7,037 nucleotides of DNA, from contig OMQP01000022.1 in the NCBI GenBank assembly GCA_900313285.1, forward strand, positions 1-7,037. The letters are read 5' to 3'. Source of the stretch: an uncultured Pseudomonadota bacterium (GTDB lineage Bacteria; Pseudomonadota; Alphaproteobacteria; Rs-D84). Each line of letters starts with the position of its first letter. Position 1 is the first letter of the stretch. The position numbers and the translations under genes are program-made. This document shows, one piece after another, positions 1 through 5,488 of this stretch. Below the pieces are notes generated by a model. That model did no database searches, had not been told where the DNA came from, and was given only the letters and a program-made list of their open reading frames with translations.

Positions 1-7
1 TCTTTTT

Positions 8-361
8 TTATTTTGTTTTTACAGGTTCGGTGGCTGTGTCAATTGGTGTTGATTCAATCGGTTGTGCCACGTCTGGTTGTGTTGTTGTTAATTCATTACG
101 CAATCCCGATTGATGTGTGCCACTGATATCTGTTTTTGCCACAACTAATGAAAGCAGGGCACATAAAATAAAGAATATCGTTGCCAAAATAGCAGTTGCT
201 TTTGTTAAAAAGTTTCCAGCAGCCGATCCAGTCAAAACACCACCAAACATAGATGCTGCTGCGGATCCAGACATCCCAGAACCTTCGGATTTTTGTAATA
301 AAATCAAACCTGTCATTAAAACTGCGACAATTATCAGTAATACAAGAAGAATAGAGAACAT
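8..361 (-). CDS. secG: SecG, protein-export translocase subunit
   Basis: SecG is the small auxiliary subunit of the SecYEG channel in the inner membrane and helps SecA-driven export. The 117-residue product has the family layout: a first membrane helix at about residues 3-22, the conserved LLQ at 21-23, a Gly/Ser/Ala-rich cytoplasmic loop (about 25-50), then GNFLTKAT leading into a second helix (about 55-75). A polar Thr/Pro-rich tail follows (about 80-117), as often seen in alphaproteobacterial SecG. The length is close to that of E. coli SecG (110). The ATG start is supported by AAGGA seven bases upstream. It lies 48 bp after rnc on the same strand and has its own promoter-like sequence, so it may be transcribed both from lepB-rnc and alone. 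The stop is 8 bases from the window edge, so its downstream neighbour (pyrG is common) cannot be seen. Confidence 0.93.
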   Translation of the reverse strand: MFSILLVLLIIVAVLMTGLILLQKSEGSGMSGSAAASMFGGVLTGSAAGNFLTKATAILATIFFILCALLSLVVAKTDISGTHQSGLRNELTTTQPDVAQPIESTPIDTATEPVKTK

Positions 362-420
362 ATTTTTTTCCTTAATTTTTGTTATGTTGCGATTGTAGTA
401 ATCATTAAACTAAATTGCAA
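362..420 (-). promoter_or_regulatory. secG promoter and ribosome binding site
   Basis: Read on the minus strand, TTGCAA (420-415, 4/6 match to the -35 consensus) is followed after exactly 17 bases by TACAAT (397-392, 5/6 match to -10). Transcription would start near 385 and give a leader of about 24 nt containing AAGGA (373-369), seven bases before the secG ATG. The -35 lies inside the last codons of rnc. This suggests secG can be transcribed independently of lepB-rnc. Assigned by eye only. Confidence 0.55.
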
Positions 421-1039
421 GAATTTTCAATAATTTTTCTGCCGCGTCCAAACTGGCCAGTTTTTTCGATGAACCAACACCAACGGCCGATTTTCCCAGC
501 GCCTTTACGGTCACTGTAAATTCAGGATTATGTGATGCGCCAACCGGTTCGCTGTATTCATATACTGGTAAATCACCATTACCGTTTTTTTGGACTAATT
601 CTTGTAATGCTGTTTTTGCATCTTTTGGTGCAGTTATATCTGCAGCAGCCATATCGTGCCATAATTCTATGATAATTTTACGTGCATCTTCAAATCCAGA
701 ATCCAGAAAAATTGCACCCAAGACAGCTTCCATTGCATTAGCTAATATATGATCGATTTTGCCACCAGTCATATGACCATGATGCAATTCTTTTTCAATT
801 TCTATTTTCTTGGCAACATTTGCCAATGTTTCGGTTGATACTAAAAAAGCATGACGGCGCGCCAGACTGCCTTCGGCTTCGTTTGGATACATTTCGTATA
901 ATAATGCTGCAACCGACAACCCCAAAACACGATCACCAATAAATTCCAGGCGTTCGTTATTATGTTTTGCATCTATGCCACTTTGAACCAGCGCCAATCG
1001 TAACAATTCAGGATTTTTAAAATCATAATTTATTTTCAT
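410..1039 (-). CDS. rnc: Ribonuclease III
   Basis: RNase III cleaves double-stranded RNA in rRNA precursors and structured mRNAs. The 209-residue product has the signature NERLEFIGDRVL at 28-39, giving acidic residues E29, E32 and D36. The second acidic cluster reads ILANAMEAV at 98-106. E104 matches E. coli E117, but N101 sits where E. coli has D114. A double-stranded RNA-binding domain fills about 140-209, with ASHNPEFTV (168-176) and the basic helix SKKLASLDAAEKLL (191-204). The protein is somewhat short (E. coli 226): the N-terminus begins almost at the first helix, and the usual ALTHRS segment reads ALVQSG. The start ATG overlaps the lepB stop as TAATG, implying translational coupling, with GGGAAAG upstream inside lepB. 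lepB followed by rnc is the normal alphaproteobacterial order, but the usual next gene, era, is replaced by secG. Confidence 0.95.
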   Translation of the reverse strand: MKINYDFKNPELLRLALVQSGIDAKHNNERLEFIGDRVLGLSVAALLYEMYPNEAEGSLARRHAFLVSTETLANVAKKIEIEKELHHGHMTGGKIDHILANAMEAVLGAIFLDSGFEDARKIIIELWHDMAAADITAPKDAKTALQELVQKNGNGDLPVYEYSEPVGASHNPEFTVTVKALGKSAVGVGSSKKLASLDAAEKLLKILAI

Positions 1040-1923
1040 TATTGTTTCTTTCCCATGCCAAATCTATCCCAGCGCATTTTGTTTCCCCAATTCCAAATCG
1101 CCAACATAGAAGAATAATAATTATGCGAATACCAAATAAACCAAACATTTCCCAAAACATTATCACGATTTACGTATGATACAGCACTTGTTCTGCTGTC
1201 TGCACTGTTGTCGCGATTATCCCCCATAAAGAACAAATGGTTTTCAGGAACCGTAAATATTTGTGTGTTGTCCAATGGCGCATTATCGCCCATTTCTATA
1301 ATACTGTGTTCGACACCATTTGGTAAAACTTCTGTATATTCGGTTGCATTGAACACACCGCATTCATAAGGCGACATTCTGCAAATTCTGTCAGATTTAT
1401 ATTCAATTGTGTAATTGAACGGCGCAGGTTGATTGTCTATCCAAATTTTATTTCCTTTGATGGATATATTGTCTTTGTAATAGCCAACACTGCGCATAGA
1501 TCTTGGTAAATTTGCAACAATATAAGGGCGTTCATTCTTGCGTTCAACCATTTTGCCATTTATATATAAACGGCCACTTTTCATTTGGATTGTATCACCA
1601 GGTGTTCCAATTAACCTTTTTACATATTCAACGTTTCCGCCAGGTTTACGGAAAACAATGATATCACCAATTTTTGGTTCGTGCTTTGCGAAAAATCTTC
1701 CGTCCCATAAATTCCAGGAACCAAATGGAAAGGAAAAACGTGAATATCCGTATACCCATTTTTGAACGAAAATGTGGTCCCCAACGTGCAGAGACGGTAT
1801 CATAGATCCAGACGGAATATTAAAAGGTTCAAGTAATAAACTGCGGAAAATAATGGCTATTAAACCACCGTAAAATATGGTATTAAACCATTCGCGCGCA
1901 ACATTATGATTTTTTACTGGCAT
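1039..1923 (-). CDS. lepB: Signal peptidase I
   Basis: Type I signal peptidase cuts signal peptides from exported proteins on the outer face of the inner membrane. The 294-residue product has one N-terminal membrane helix (about 13-31), followed by IPSGSM (36-41) with the catalytic Ser40. YVKRLIG (100-106) carries the general-base Lys102. The box FFMGDNRDNSADSR (231-244) is intact. The stretch between about 115 and 225, including two Cys (181, 188), is the variable extension of Gram-negative enzymes. Only one membrane helix is present, unlike E. coli with two. I chose the ATG at 1923 because AAGGA (1934-1930) lies six bases upstream. The longer reading from TTG at 1929 leaves only one base after AAGGAT. 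It is first in a minus-strand unit with rnc (1-bp overlap) and secG. Confidence 0.96.
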   Translation of the reverse strand: MPVKNHNVAREWFNTIFYGGLIAIIFRSLLLEPFNIPSGSMIPSLHVGDHIFVQKWVYGYSRFSFPFGSWNLWDGRFFAKHEPKIGDIIVFRKPGGNVEYVKRLIGTPGDTIQMKSGRLYINGKMVERKNERPYIVANLPRSMRSVGYYKDNISIKGNKIWIDNQPAPFNYTIEYKSDRICRMSPYECGVFNATEYTEVLPNGVEHSIIEMGDNAPLDNTQIFTVPENHLFFMGDNRDNSADSRTSAVSYVNRDNVLGNVWFIWYSHNYYSSMLAIWNWGNKMRWDRFGMGKKQ

Positions 1924-1978
1924 AAACAATCCTTTTATAATTGAGGTATATTTTATACCTTGAAAAGCTCTTTAGCAA
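1924..1978 (-). promoter_or_regulatory. lepB-rnc promoter and lepB ribosome binding site
   Basis: On the minus strand, TTGCTA (1978-1973, 4/6 match to -35) and TAAAAT (1955-1950, 5/6 match to -10) are 17 bases apart. The predicted start is near 1943, leaving a leader of about 20 nt. AAGGA (1934-1930) lies six bases before ATG 1923 and decides the start codon. The -10 sits inside the inverted repeat at 1944-1960. Confidence 0.5.
1944..1960. repeat. Perfect inverted repeat in the lepB/comM divergent spacer
   Basis: AGGTATA and TATACCT form perfect 7-bp arms around TTT. The repeat covers the predicted lepB -10 and touches the predicted comM -35 (TTGAAA, 1960-1965). It is placed as an operator would be, but AT-rich promoter DNA can form such symmetry by chance. 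No matching regulator is visible. Confidence 0.4.
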
Positions 1979-1997
1979 GTTTTAATATGTCATTATG
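1960..1997 (+). promoter_or_regulatory. comM promoter, probably leaderless start
   Basis: TTGAAA (1960-1965, 5/6 match to -35) and TAATAT (1983-1988, 4/6 match to -10) are separated by 17 bases. Seven bases on from the end of the -10 is 1995, the A of the comM ATG. No purine-rich Shine-Dalgarno exists in the 20 bases before the ATG, which fits a leaderless mRNA. Confidence 0.4.
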
Positions 1998-3518
1998 ATA
2001 AATTTAAACTCAATTATTTTTAATGGAATGGATATCACAAAAATAGATGTCCAAATTCAGTTGTCAGCAGGTTTCGCAAAACCTGAATTTAATATTATTG
2101 GTTTAGCCGATCGTGCGGTTAAAGAATCTGCAGAAAGAATTCGTAATGCGTTGGCTGCGTTGAATCTTTCTTTGCCTGCAAAAAAATTAACTGTGAATTT
2201 ATCGCCAGCAGATATTGAAAAAACGGGATCACATTTTGATTTGCCGATTTTATGTGGAATATTGTGCGCAATGGGTGTATTGCCTGAAAACGAAATTACA
2301 AAATATGTAATCATTGGTGAAATTGGTTTGGATGGTGTTATTGTAAGAACAAACGGTGTTTTACCAGCCAGTGTTTGGGCAAATAATAATGGTTTTGGAA
2401 TCATTTGTCCTGCATCTCAGGGCGGTGAAGCACGCTGGGCAGGGCATACAAATATATTGGCACCAAATCACGTTCTTGATTTAATAAATCATTTTCGTGG
2501 AACACAAATTTTACCATTACCACAAATGATTCAACCGACAAATATAAATGACAAAGTTGGTGATTTATCAGAAGTTCATGGTCAAGAATCTGCCAAGCGT
2601 GCGTTGGAAATAGCTGCTGCTGGTGGACATGCAATGTTGATGGTAGGACCGCCGGGATCTGGAAAAACAATGTTGGCTTCGCGTTTACCAACGATTATGC
2701 CAGAAATGACACCAAATGAAATCTTAGAGACATCTATAATTTATTCGATTGCGGGCAAGTTGGATAATCAGTCGTTGATATCTAATCGGCCTTTTCGTTC
2801 AGTTCATCACACTGCAAGCCCTGTAGCATTGGCAGGCGGGGGCAGTGATGCAAAACCAGGTGAAATATCTTTGGCTCATAATGGTGTTTTGTTTTTAGAT
2901 GAATTACCGGAATTTAATCGTGCAACATTGGAAATATTGCGTCAACCGATGGAATCAGGAAAAATAGTTATATCACGTGCAAAACGTAATTCTACATATC
3001 CTGCGCACTTTCAGTTGATCGCGGCAATGAATCCGTGTCCATGCGGACATCTTGGTAATGCTGCATTATCTTGTTCTCGGGCACCTCGTTGTGCAGAAGC
3101 GTATCAAAACAAAATATCGGGACCTTTATTAGATCGAATCGATTTACATGTTGATGTTGACGCTGTTAATCCATGGGAAATGAAAACGAATGAAAATGTC
3201 CACTGTGAATCCAGCGCACAAATCCGTGAACGTGTGGTTGCTGCGCGCAAAAGACAAATTTCACGTCAGGGTTATGTTAATGCGTTATTGGATGGCGCAG
3301 ATATGGACAAATATGTTGTTTTGAATGATGAATTAACGACATTTTTAAATTCTGCTGCAGAAAAGATGGGAATGTCTGCGCGTGGATATAATCGTATAAA
3401 ACGTATTGCGCGTACGATTGCTGATTTGCGTGGTGATGAAAATATTATCATGTCTGATTTGGCAGAAGCTCTTTCTTATCGTCCAGTAAACCGCGGAAAG
3501 TACGGAATTAAACATTAA
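1995..3518 (+). CDS. comM: YifB/ComM-family magnesium-chelatase-like AAA+ ATPase
   Basis: The protein belongs to the YifB/ComM family, hexameric AAA+ ATPases related to the magnesium chelatase subunit. ComM in naturally transformable bacteria promotes branch migration of recombination intermediates; the role here is inferred. The 507 residues match the normal family length. An N-terminal Lon-protease-like fold (about 1-165) carries LTVNLSPADIEKTGSHFDLP (65-84). The AAA+ core has Walker A GPPGSGKT (218-225), Walker B GVLFLDELPEF (297-307), AAMNPCPCG (343-351) with Cys348, Cys350, Cys360 and Cys366 as likely metal ligands, and GPLLDRIDLH (376-385) with a probable Arg finger. The C-terminal family segment includes SARGYNRIKRIARTIADL (461-478). 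There is no Shine-Dalgarno, and the start is supported by alignment of the N-terminus with the family. It stands alone, divergent from lepB and closed by a strong terminator. Confidence 0.93.
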   Translation: MINLNSIIFNGMDITKIDVQIQLSAGFAKPEFNIIGLADRAVKESAERIRNALAALNLSLPAKKLTVNLSPADIEKTGSHFDLPILCGILCAMGVLPENEITKYVIIGEIGLDGVIVRTNGVLPASVWANNNGFGIICPASQGGEARWAGHTNILAPNHVLDLINHFRGTQILPLPQMIQPTNINDKVGDLSEVHGQESAKRALEIAAAGGHAMLMVGPPGSGKTMLASRLPTIMPEMTPNEILETSIIYSIAGKLDNQSLISNRPFRSVHHTASPVALAGGGSDAKPGEISLAHNGVLFLDELPEFNRATLEILRQPMESGKIVISRAKRNSTYPAHFQLIAAMNPCPCGHLGNAALSCSRAPRCAEAYQNKISGPLLDRIDLHVDVDAVNPWEMKTNENVHCESSAQIRERVVAARKRQISRQGYVNALLDGADMDKYVVLNDELTTFLNSAAEKMGMSARGYNRIKRIARTIADLRGDENIIMSDLAEALSYRPVNRGKYGIKH

Positions 3519-3522
3519 AAAC

Positions 3523-3550
3523 AAAAAAACCGTCCAGTGACGGTTTTTTT
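3523..3550. terminator. Bidirectional Rho-independent terminator after comM
   Basis: CCGTC (3530-3534), loop CAGT and GACGG (3539-3543) form a perfect stem. It is extended by A7 (3523-3529) pairing with T7 (3544-3550), giving 12 bp in total. It begins five bases after the comM stop. Because both flanks are homopolymer tracts it can terminate both ways: on the minus strand the stem is followed by T7, G and T5. No known gene reads into it from the right, unless the candidate small RNA does. Confidence 0.9.
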
Positions 3551-3590
3551 AGACAAGTGTGAAATAACCGCATGCCACGATTCTTTCAAC
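3523..3590 (-). ncRNA. Candidate small RNA between comM and tspO
   Basis: A perfect extended -10 (TGATATAAT, minus strand 3605-3597) predicts a start at about 3590. The resulting transcript of about 68 nt would end in the hairpin and T-tract at 3550-3523. Its 5' half can fold into a hairpin: TGAAA (3588-3584) with TTTCA (3564-3560), a G/A mismatch, then AATCG (3582-3578) with CGGTT (3570-3566) around a 7-base loop. One of those pairs is G-U on this strand and would be an A/C mismatch on the other, which favours the minus strand. There is no clear -35. It does not match any RNA family I recognise, so it may be fortuitous. Confidence 0.35.
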
Positions 3591-3659
3591 CAGGATATTA
3601 TATCATATTTTTTCTGTTTTTCCTAAGAATTCTTTCCAATATGTTTGTGTTTTCTGAGG

Positions 3660-3695
3660 TGCTATAATTTTGTTTAAATACAAAGGAGTTTTATA
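3660..3695 (+). promoter_or_regulatory. tspO extended -10 promoter and ribosome binding site
   Basis: TGCTATAAT (3660-3668) is a perfect extended -10 element; no good -35 is seen, as is usual for this class. The predicted start near 3675 gives a leader of about 21 nt with AAGGAG (3683-3688), the strongest Shine-Dalgarno in the window, seven bases before ATG 3696. tspO therefore looks independently transcribed and well translated. Confidence 0.6.
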
Positions 3696-4175
3696 ATGAC
3701 ATTTTTAAAATTTATTTTTGCTATGTTTTTATCTTTTTTGCCAGGAATTATAGGTGTCATCGTGACCCCAATAGATACAGGTGGAAATCTTTGGTATAAT
3801 ACATTAAATAATTCAGTGTTGACGCCAGCTGGTTGGGTGTTCAGTGCAGTTTGGACAATACTTTATTTTCTGCTTGGGTTAGCATTGTTTTTTATTATGC
3901 AGAAAAATAATATAAACAACAGGTATAATAAAACCAGTTCATATGCTTTATTTGTGTTAAATATGGTTTTTAATGCCGCCTGGTCTTTCGTGTTTTTTGG
4001 TATACATGCCCCAGAAACAGCACTGATAATATTGACCGCGATGATAGTAACGTCAATATTTATGGCGCGTTCTTTCTTCAGAATAAGTAAAGCAGCATTC
4101 TGGTTAACGATACCGTATATAATATGGCTGATGTTCGCTTTTTATCTTAATGGGATGATAATCTATCTGAATTAA
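3696..4175 (+). CDS. tspO: TspO/MBR family tryptophan-rich membrane protein
   Basis: TspO/MBR proteins are five-helix membrane proteins that bind porphyrins. In alphaproteobacteria such as Rhodobacter they modulate tetrapyrrole metabolism and stress responses. The 159-residue product has the expected size and family marks: WYNTLNN (33-39), PAGWVFSAVWTILY (44-57), NAAWSFVFFG (93-102) and the C-terminal PYIIWLMFAFYLN (140-152). Hydrophobic stretches at about 5-24, 46-68, 83-102, 106-126 and 134-156 fit five helices. The often conserved PP in the first loop reads PA here. The ATG has a strong AAGGAG and its own extended -10 promoter. The gene stands alone: it is behind a terminator and its stop codon overlaps that of the convergent gene by 4 bp. 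The binding role is inferred from family membership. Confidence 0.88.
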   Translation: MTFLKFIFAMFLSFLPGIIGVIVTPIDTGGNLWYNTLNNSVLTPAGWVFSAVWTILYFLLGLALFFIMQKNNINNRYNKTSSYALFVLNMVFNAAWSFVFFGIHAPETALIILTAMIVTSIFMARSFFRISKAAFWLTIPYIIWLMFAFYLNGMIIYLN

Positions 4176-4186
4176 AATTTTAATTC
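4169..4186. repeat. 18-bp perfect palindrome over two convergent stop codons
   Basis: GAATTAAAATTTTAATTC is its own reverse complement. It contains both stop codons: tspO TAA (4173-4175) and the opposite-strand TAA (4174-4172), which share TTAA. It is almost all A/T with no loop-forming spacer, so it would be a weak hairpin, yet it is the only candidate end signal between the two genes. Confidence 0.55.
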
Positions 4187-4504
4187 TTTGAATTCGGGAT
4201 TTCCCAGATTTAAATTCTGCAATCCCAATTCTTCAATATAATCAGAAGAAGAGTTAGGATGAGTCAACAGATAAATATGATGTTGCATCTTTTGTAACTG
4301 TTTTTGTGCAATAACTAATTCTGTTCGTTCGTGTTTTAGATGCCATGCATTAACAATAAAACTTTGTACATTCTGGGTTCCACAAAATAAACGAACAAAC
4401 AAAAACAATGATAACAGCATTAAAATAATGCCAAATTTTCCGCGGGGGCCTGCAACCCAAGCGCTTTTTAGAAATTCAAAGAAATTTTTGATTTTTTCTT
4501 TCAT
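4172..4504 (-). CDS. FtsB/DivIC-like septum formation initiator protein
   Basis: This is probably a member of the FtsB/DivIC septum formation initiator family, small bitopic membrane proteins that join FtsL and FtsQ in the divisome. The evidence is mainly architectural. The 110-residue product has a basic cytoplasmic N-terminus, one membrane helix (about 24-41), a heptad-like segment (about 52-80, with leucines and hydrophobics at regular spacing) and a C-terminal DYIEELGLQNLNLGNPEFKEL (88-108). That last segment resembles the family's DP-F-IEE-AR--LNLG ending. In many alphaproteobacteria this gene lies next to eno or the pyruvate dehydrogenase genes, which is not the case here. There is no Shine-Dalgarno; a perfect extended -10 ends eight bases before the ATG, suggesting a leaderless mRNA. 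A generic coiled-coil membrane protein is the alternative. Confidence 0.62.
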   Translation of the reverse strand: MKEKIKNFFEFLKSAWVAGPRGKFGIILMLLSLFLFVRLFCGTQNVQSFIVNAWHLKHERTELVIAQKQLQKMQHHIYLLTHPNSSSDYIEELGLQNLNLGNPEFKELKF

Positions 4505-4526
4505 GTCGTTTATTATATCACAAATG
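4488..4526 (+). promoter_or_regulatory. dus promoter, probably leaderless start
   Basis: TTGATT (4488-4493, 4/6 match) lies inside the ftsB-like gene. TATTAT (4511-4516, 5/6 match) follows after exactly 17 bases. The predicted first base is 4523-4524, the ATG itself. No Shine-Dalgarno precedes this ATG or the in-frame upstream ATG at 4503, and the latter would lie upstream of the transcript start. Confidence 0.5.
4505..4520 (-). promoter_or_regulatory. ftsB-like gene promoter (extended -10), shared with the dus promoter
   Basis: On the minus strand, TGATATAAT (4520-4512) is a perfect extended -10. It uses the same AT-rich bases as the plus-strand TATTAT (4511-4516). Seven bases on is 4505, next to the ATG at 4504, so the mRNA would be leaderless or have a 1-nt leader. 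TTATTA (4540-4535) is only a poor -35. Confidence 0.5.
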
Positions 4527-5441
4527 TTTAAGAATAATAATCAAATTTTTTCAGCACCACTTGCAGGGATTACAGATAAACCCATGCGCAAGCTTATACG
4601 CGAATTTGCACCAGATGTTTCAATGGTTACAGAAATGATATCTTGTCATTCTTTGGTTGATGGGCATAAGAATTGTATTCGTAACTTTGATGATTATACA
4701 GACGAAGGTAATATAGGCGCACAAATATTTGGCGCGGATCCATATTTAATGGGTGAAGCTGCAAAAATTTTACAGGACGCTGGTGCAAAATGGATAGATA
4801 TAAATATGGGATGTCCGGTACCAAAAGTTGCTACACGCGCAGGGGCGGGCGCATATTTAATGCGTGATCATGAATTAGCTGGGCGCATCATTGAAAGTGT
4901 TGTGCATGCTGTTAAAATACCAGTGTCAATAAAAACACGTCTTGGTTGGGATGATTCTCATAAAGATTGGCAAGAGCTGGTACGTGTTGCCGCGCTTTCT
5001 GGGGCTGCCTTTGCCTGTGTACATGGTCGAACACGCGCCCAGGGATATTCTGGAGATTCTGTATTACCGGTTAAACCGAATTTACCGATACCAATTATTG
5101 CGAATGGTGATATAAAAACAATTAGTGATATAAACAGAGTCCAAAATTTAGGGTATGATGGTGCGATGTTAGGGCGCGCAATGCTTGGAAAACCATGGAT
5201 TTTTGGTTGCGTTTGTGGTAGTTGCGATGAGCCTAAAAATATTGGGAATATTGTTTTAAAACATTTGAATTTAATGATTGAATATTACGGTGCAAAATCT
5301 GCAATACCTATGTTTCGTAAACATGCGGCATGGTATTCGTCAGGTATGCCAAATTCTACGCAATTTCGTATAAAAGTGAATCAAATAACAGATGAAAAAG
5401 AATTACAGAAAACAATAAAAGAATTTTGGTCGATAGATTGA
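4524..5441 (+). CDS. dusB: tRNA-dihydrouridine synthase (DusB-like)
   Basis: Dus enzymes use FMN and NADPH to reduce specific uridines in tRNA to dihydrouridine. The 305-residue product has the TIM-barrel landmarks. SAPLAGITDKPMR (10-22) is the FMN-binding start. IDINMGCPVPKV (91-102) has the catalytic Cys97. SIKTRLGW (135-142) has Lys137. VHGRTRAQGYSG (166-177) has His167. IIANGDI (191-197) and GAMLGRAMLGKPWIF (213-227) form the phosphate-binding end. The C-terminal helical domain (about 240-305) binds tRNA. Overall it is closest to the DusB subgroup, but the subgroup call is tentative. I chose ATG 4524 over ATG 4503 because the family N-terminus begins there and the -10 would start transcription at this base. 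In many alphaproteobacteria dusB precedes ntrBC, which is absent here. The stop lies 47 bp before the rodZ-like gene. Confidence 0.9.
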   Translation: MFKNNNQIFSAPLAGITDKPMRKLIREFAPDVSMVTEMISCHSLVDGHKNCIRNFDDYTDEGNIGAQIFGADPYLMGEAAKILQDAGAKWIDINMGCPVPKVATRAGAGAYLMRDHELAGRIIESVVHAVKIPVSIKTRLGWDDSHKDWQELVRVAALSGAAFACVHGRTRAQGYSGDSVLPVKPNLPIPIIANGDIKTISDINRVQNLGYDGAMLGRAMLGKPWIFGCVCGSCDEPKNIGNIVLKHLNLMIEYYGAKSAIPMFRKHAAWYSSGMPNSTQFRIKVNQITDEKELQKTIKEFWSID

Positions 5442-5488
5442 CATATGGATATTTCTATCATAACATAGTGCAAGCAAAGGATTTTATC
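5438..5488 (+). promoter_or_regulatory. rodZ promoter and ribosome binding site
   Basis: TTGACA (5438-5443) is a perfect -35 and overlaps the dus stop codon (TGA, 5439-5441). TAACAT (5461-5466, 4/6 match to -10) follows after 17 bases. The predicted start near 5473 gives a leader of about 16 nt carrying AAAGGA (5476-5481), seven bases before ATG 5489. This Shine-Dalgarno fixes the start over the upstream in-frame ATG at 5426. Confidence 0.5.

Noticed and set aside
1538..1765. Open frames opposite lepB, comM, secG, dus and rodZ (e.g. 75 codons here).
   Set aside because: They are antisense or out-of-frame shadows of well-supported genes, with no recognisable protein features.
1924..1929. lepB starting at TTG 1929, two codons longer.
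   Set aside because: AAGGAT would be only one base from that TTG, whereas AAGGA is six bases from ATG 1923.
1987..1998. Three-codon ORF (ATG TCA TTA TGA) whose stop overlaps the comM start as ATGA, resembling a coupled leader peptide.
   Set aside because: The predicted transcript begins at 1995, downstream of this ATG. There is no Shine-Dalgarno, and so short an ORF is expected by chance.
3517..3576. Small minus-strand ORF of 18 codons (starting MRLFHTC) running through the comM terminator.
   Set aside because: It has no well-placed Shine-Dalgarno and its coding content comes largely from the terminator A/T tracts. A non-coding RNA is the simpler reading.
4428..4523. N-terminal extension of dus to ATG 4428 or 4503.
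   Set aside because: It would run through the ftsB-like gene on the other strand, adds residues with no family counterpart, and has no ribosome binding site. The -10 at 4511-4516 lies downstream of both.
5426..5488. N-terminal extension of rodZ to ATG 5426.
   Set aside because: It overlaps the dus 3' end, has no Shine-Dalgarno, and precedes the AAAGGA that serves ATG 5489.
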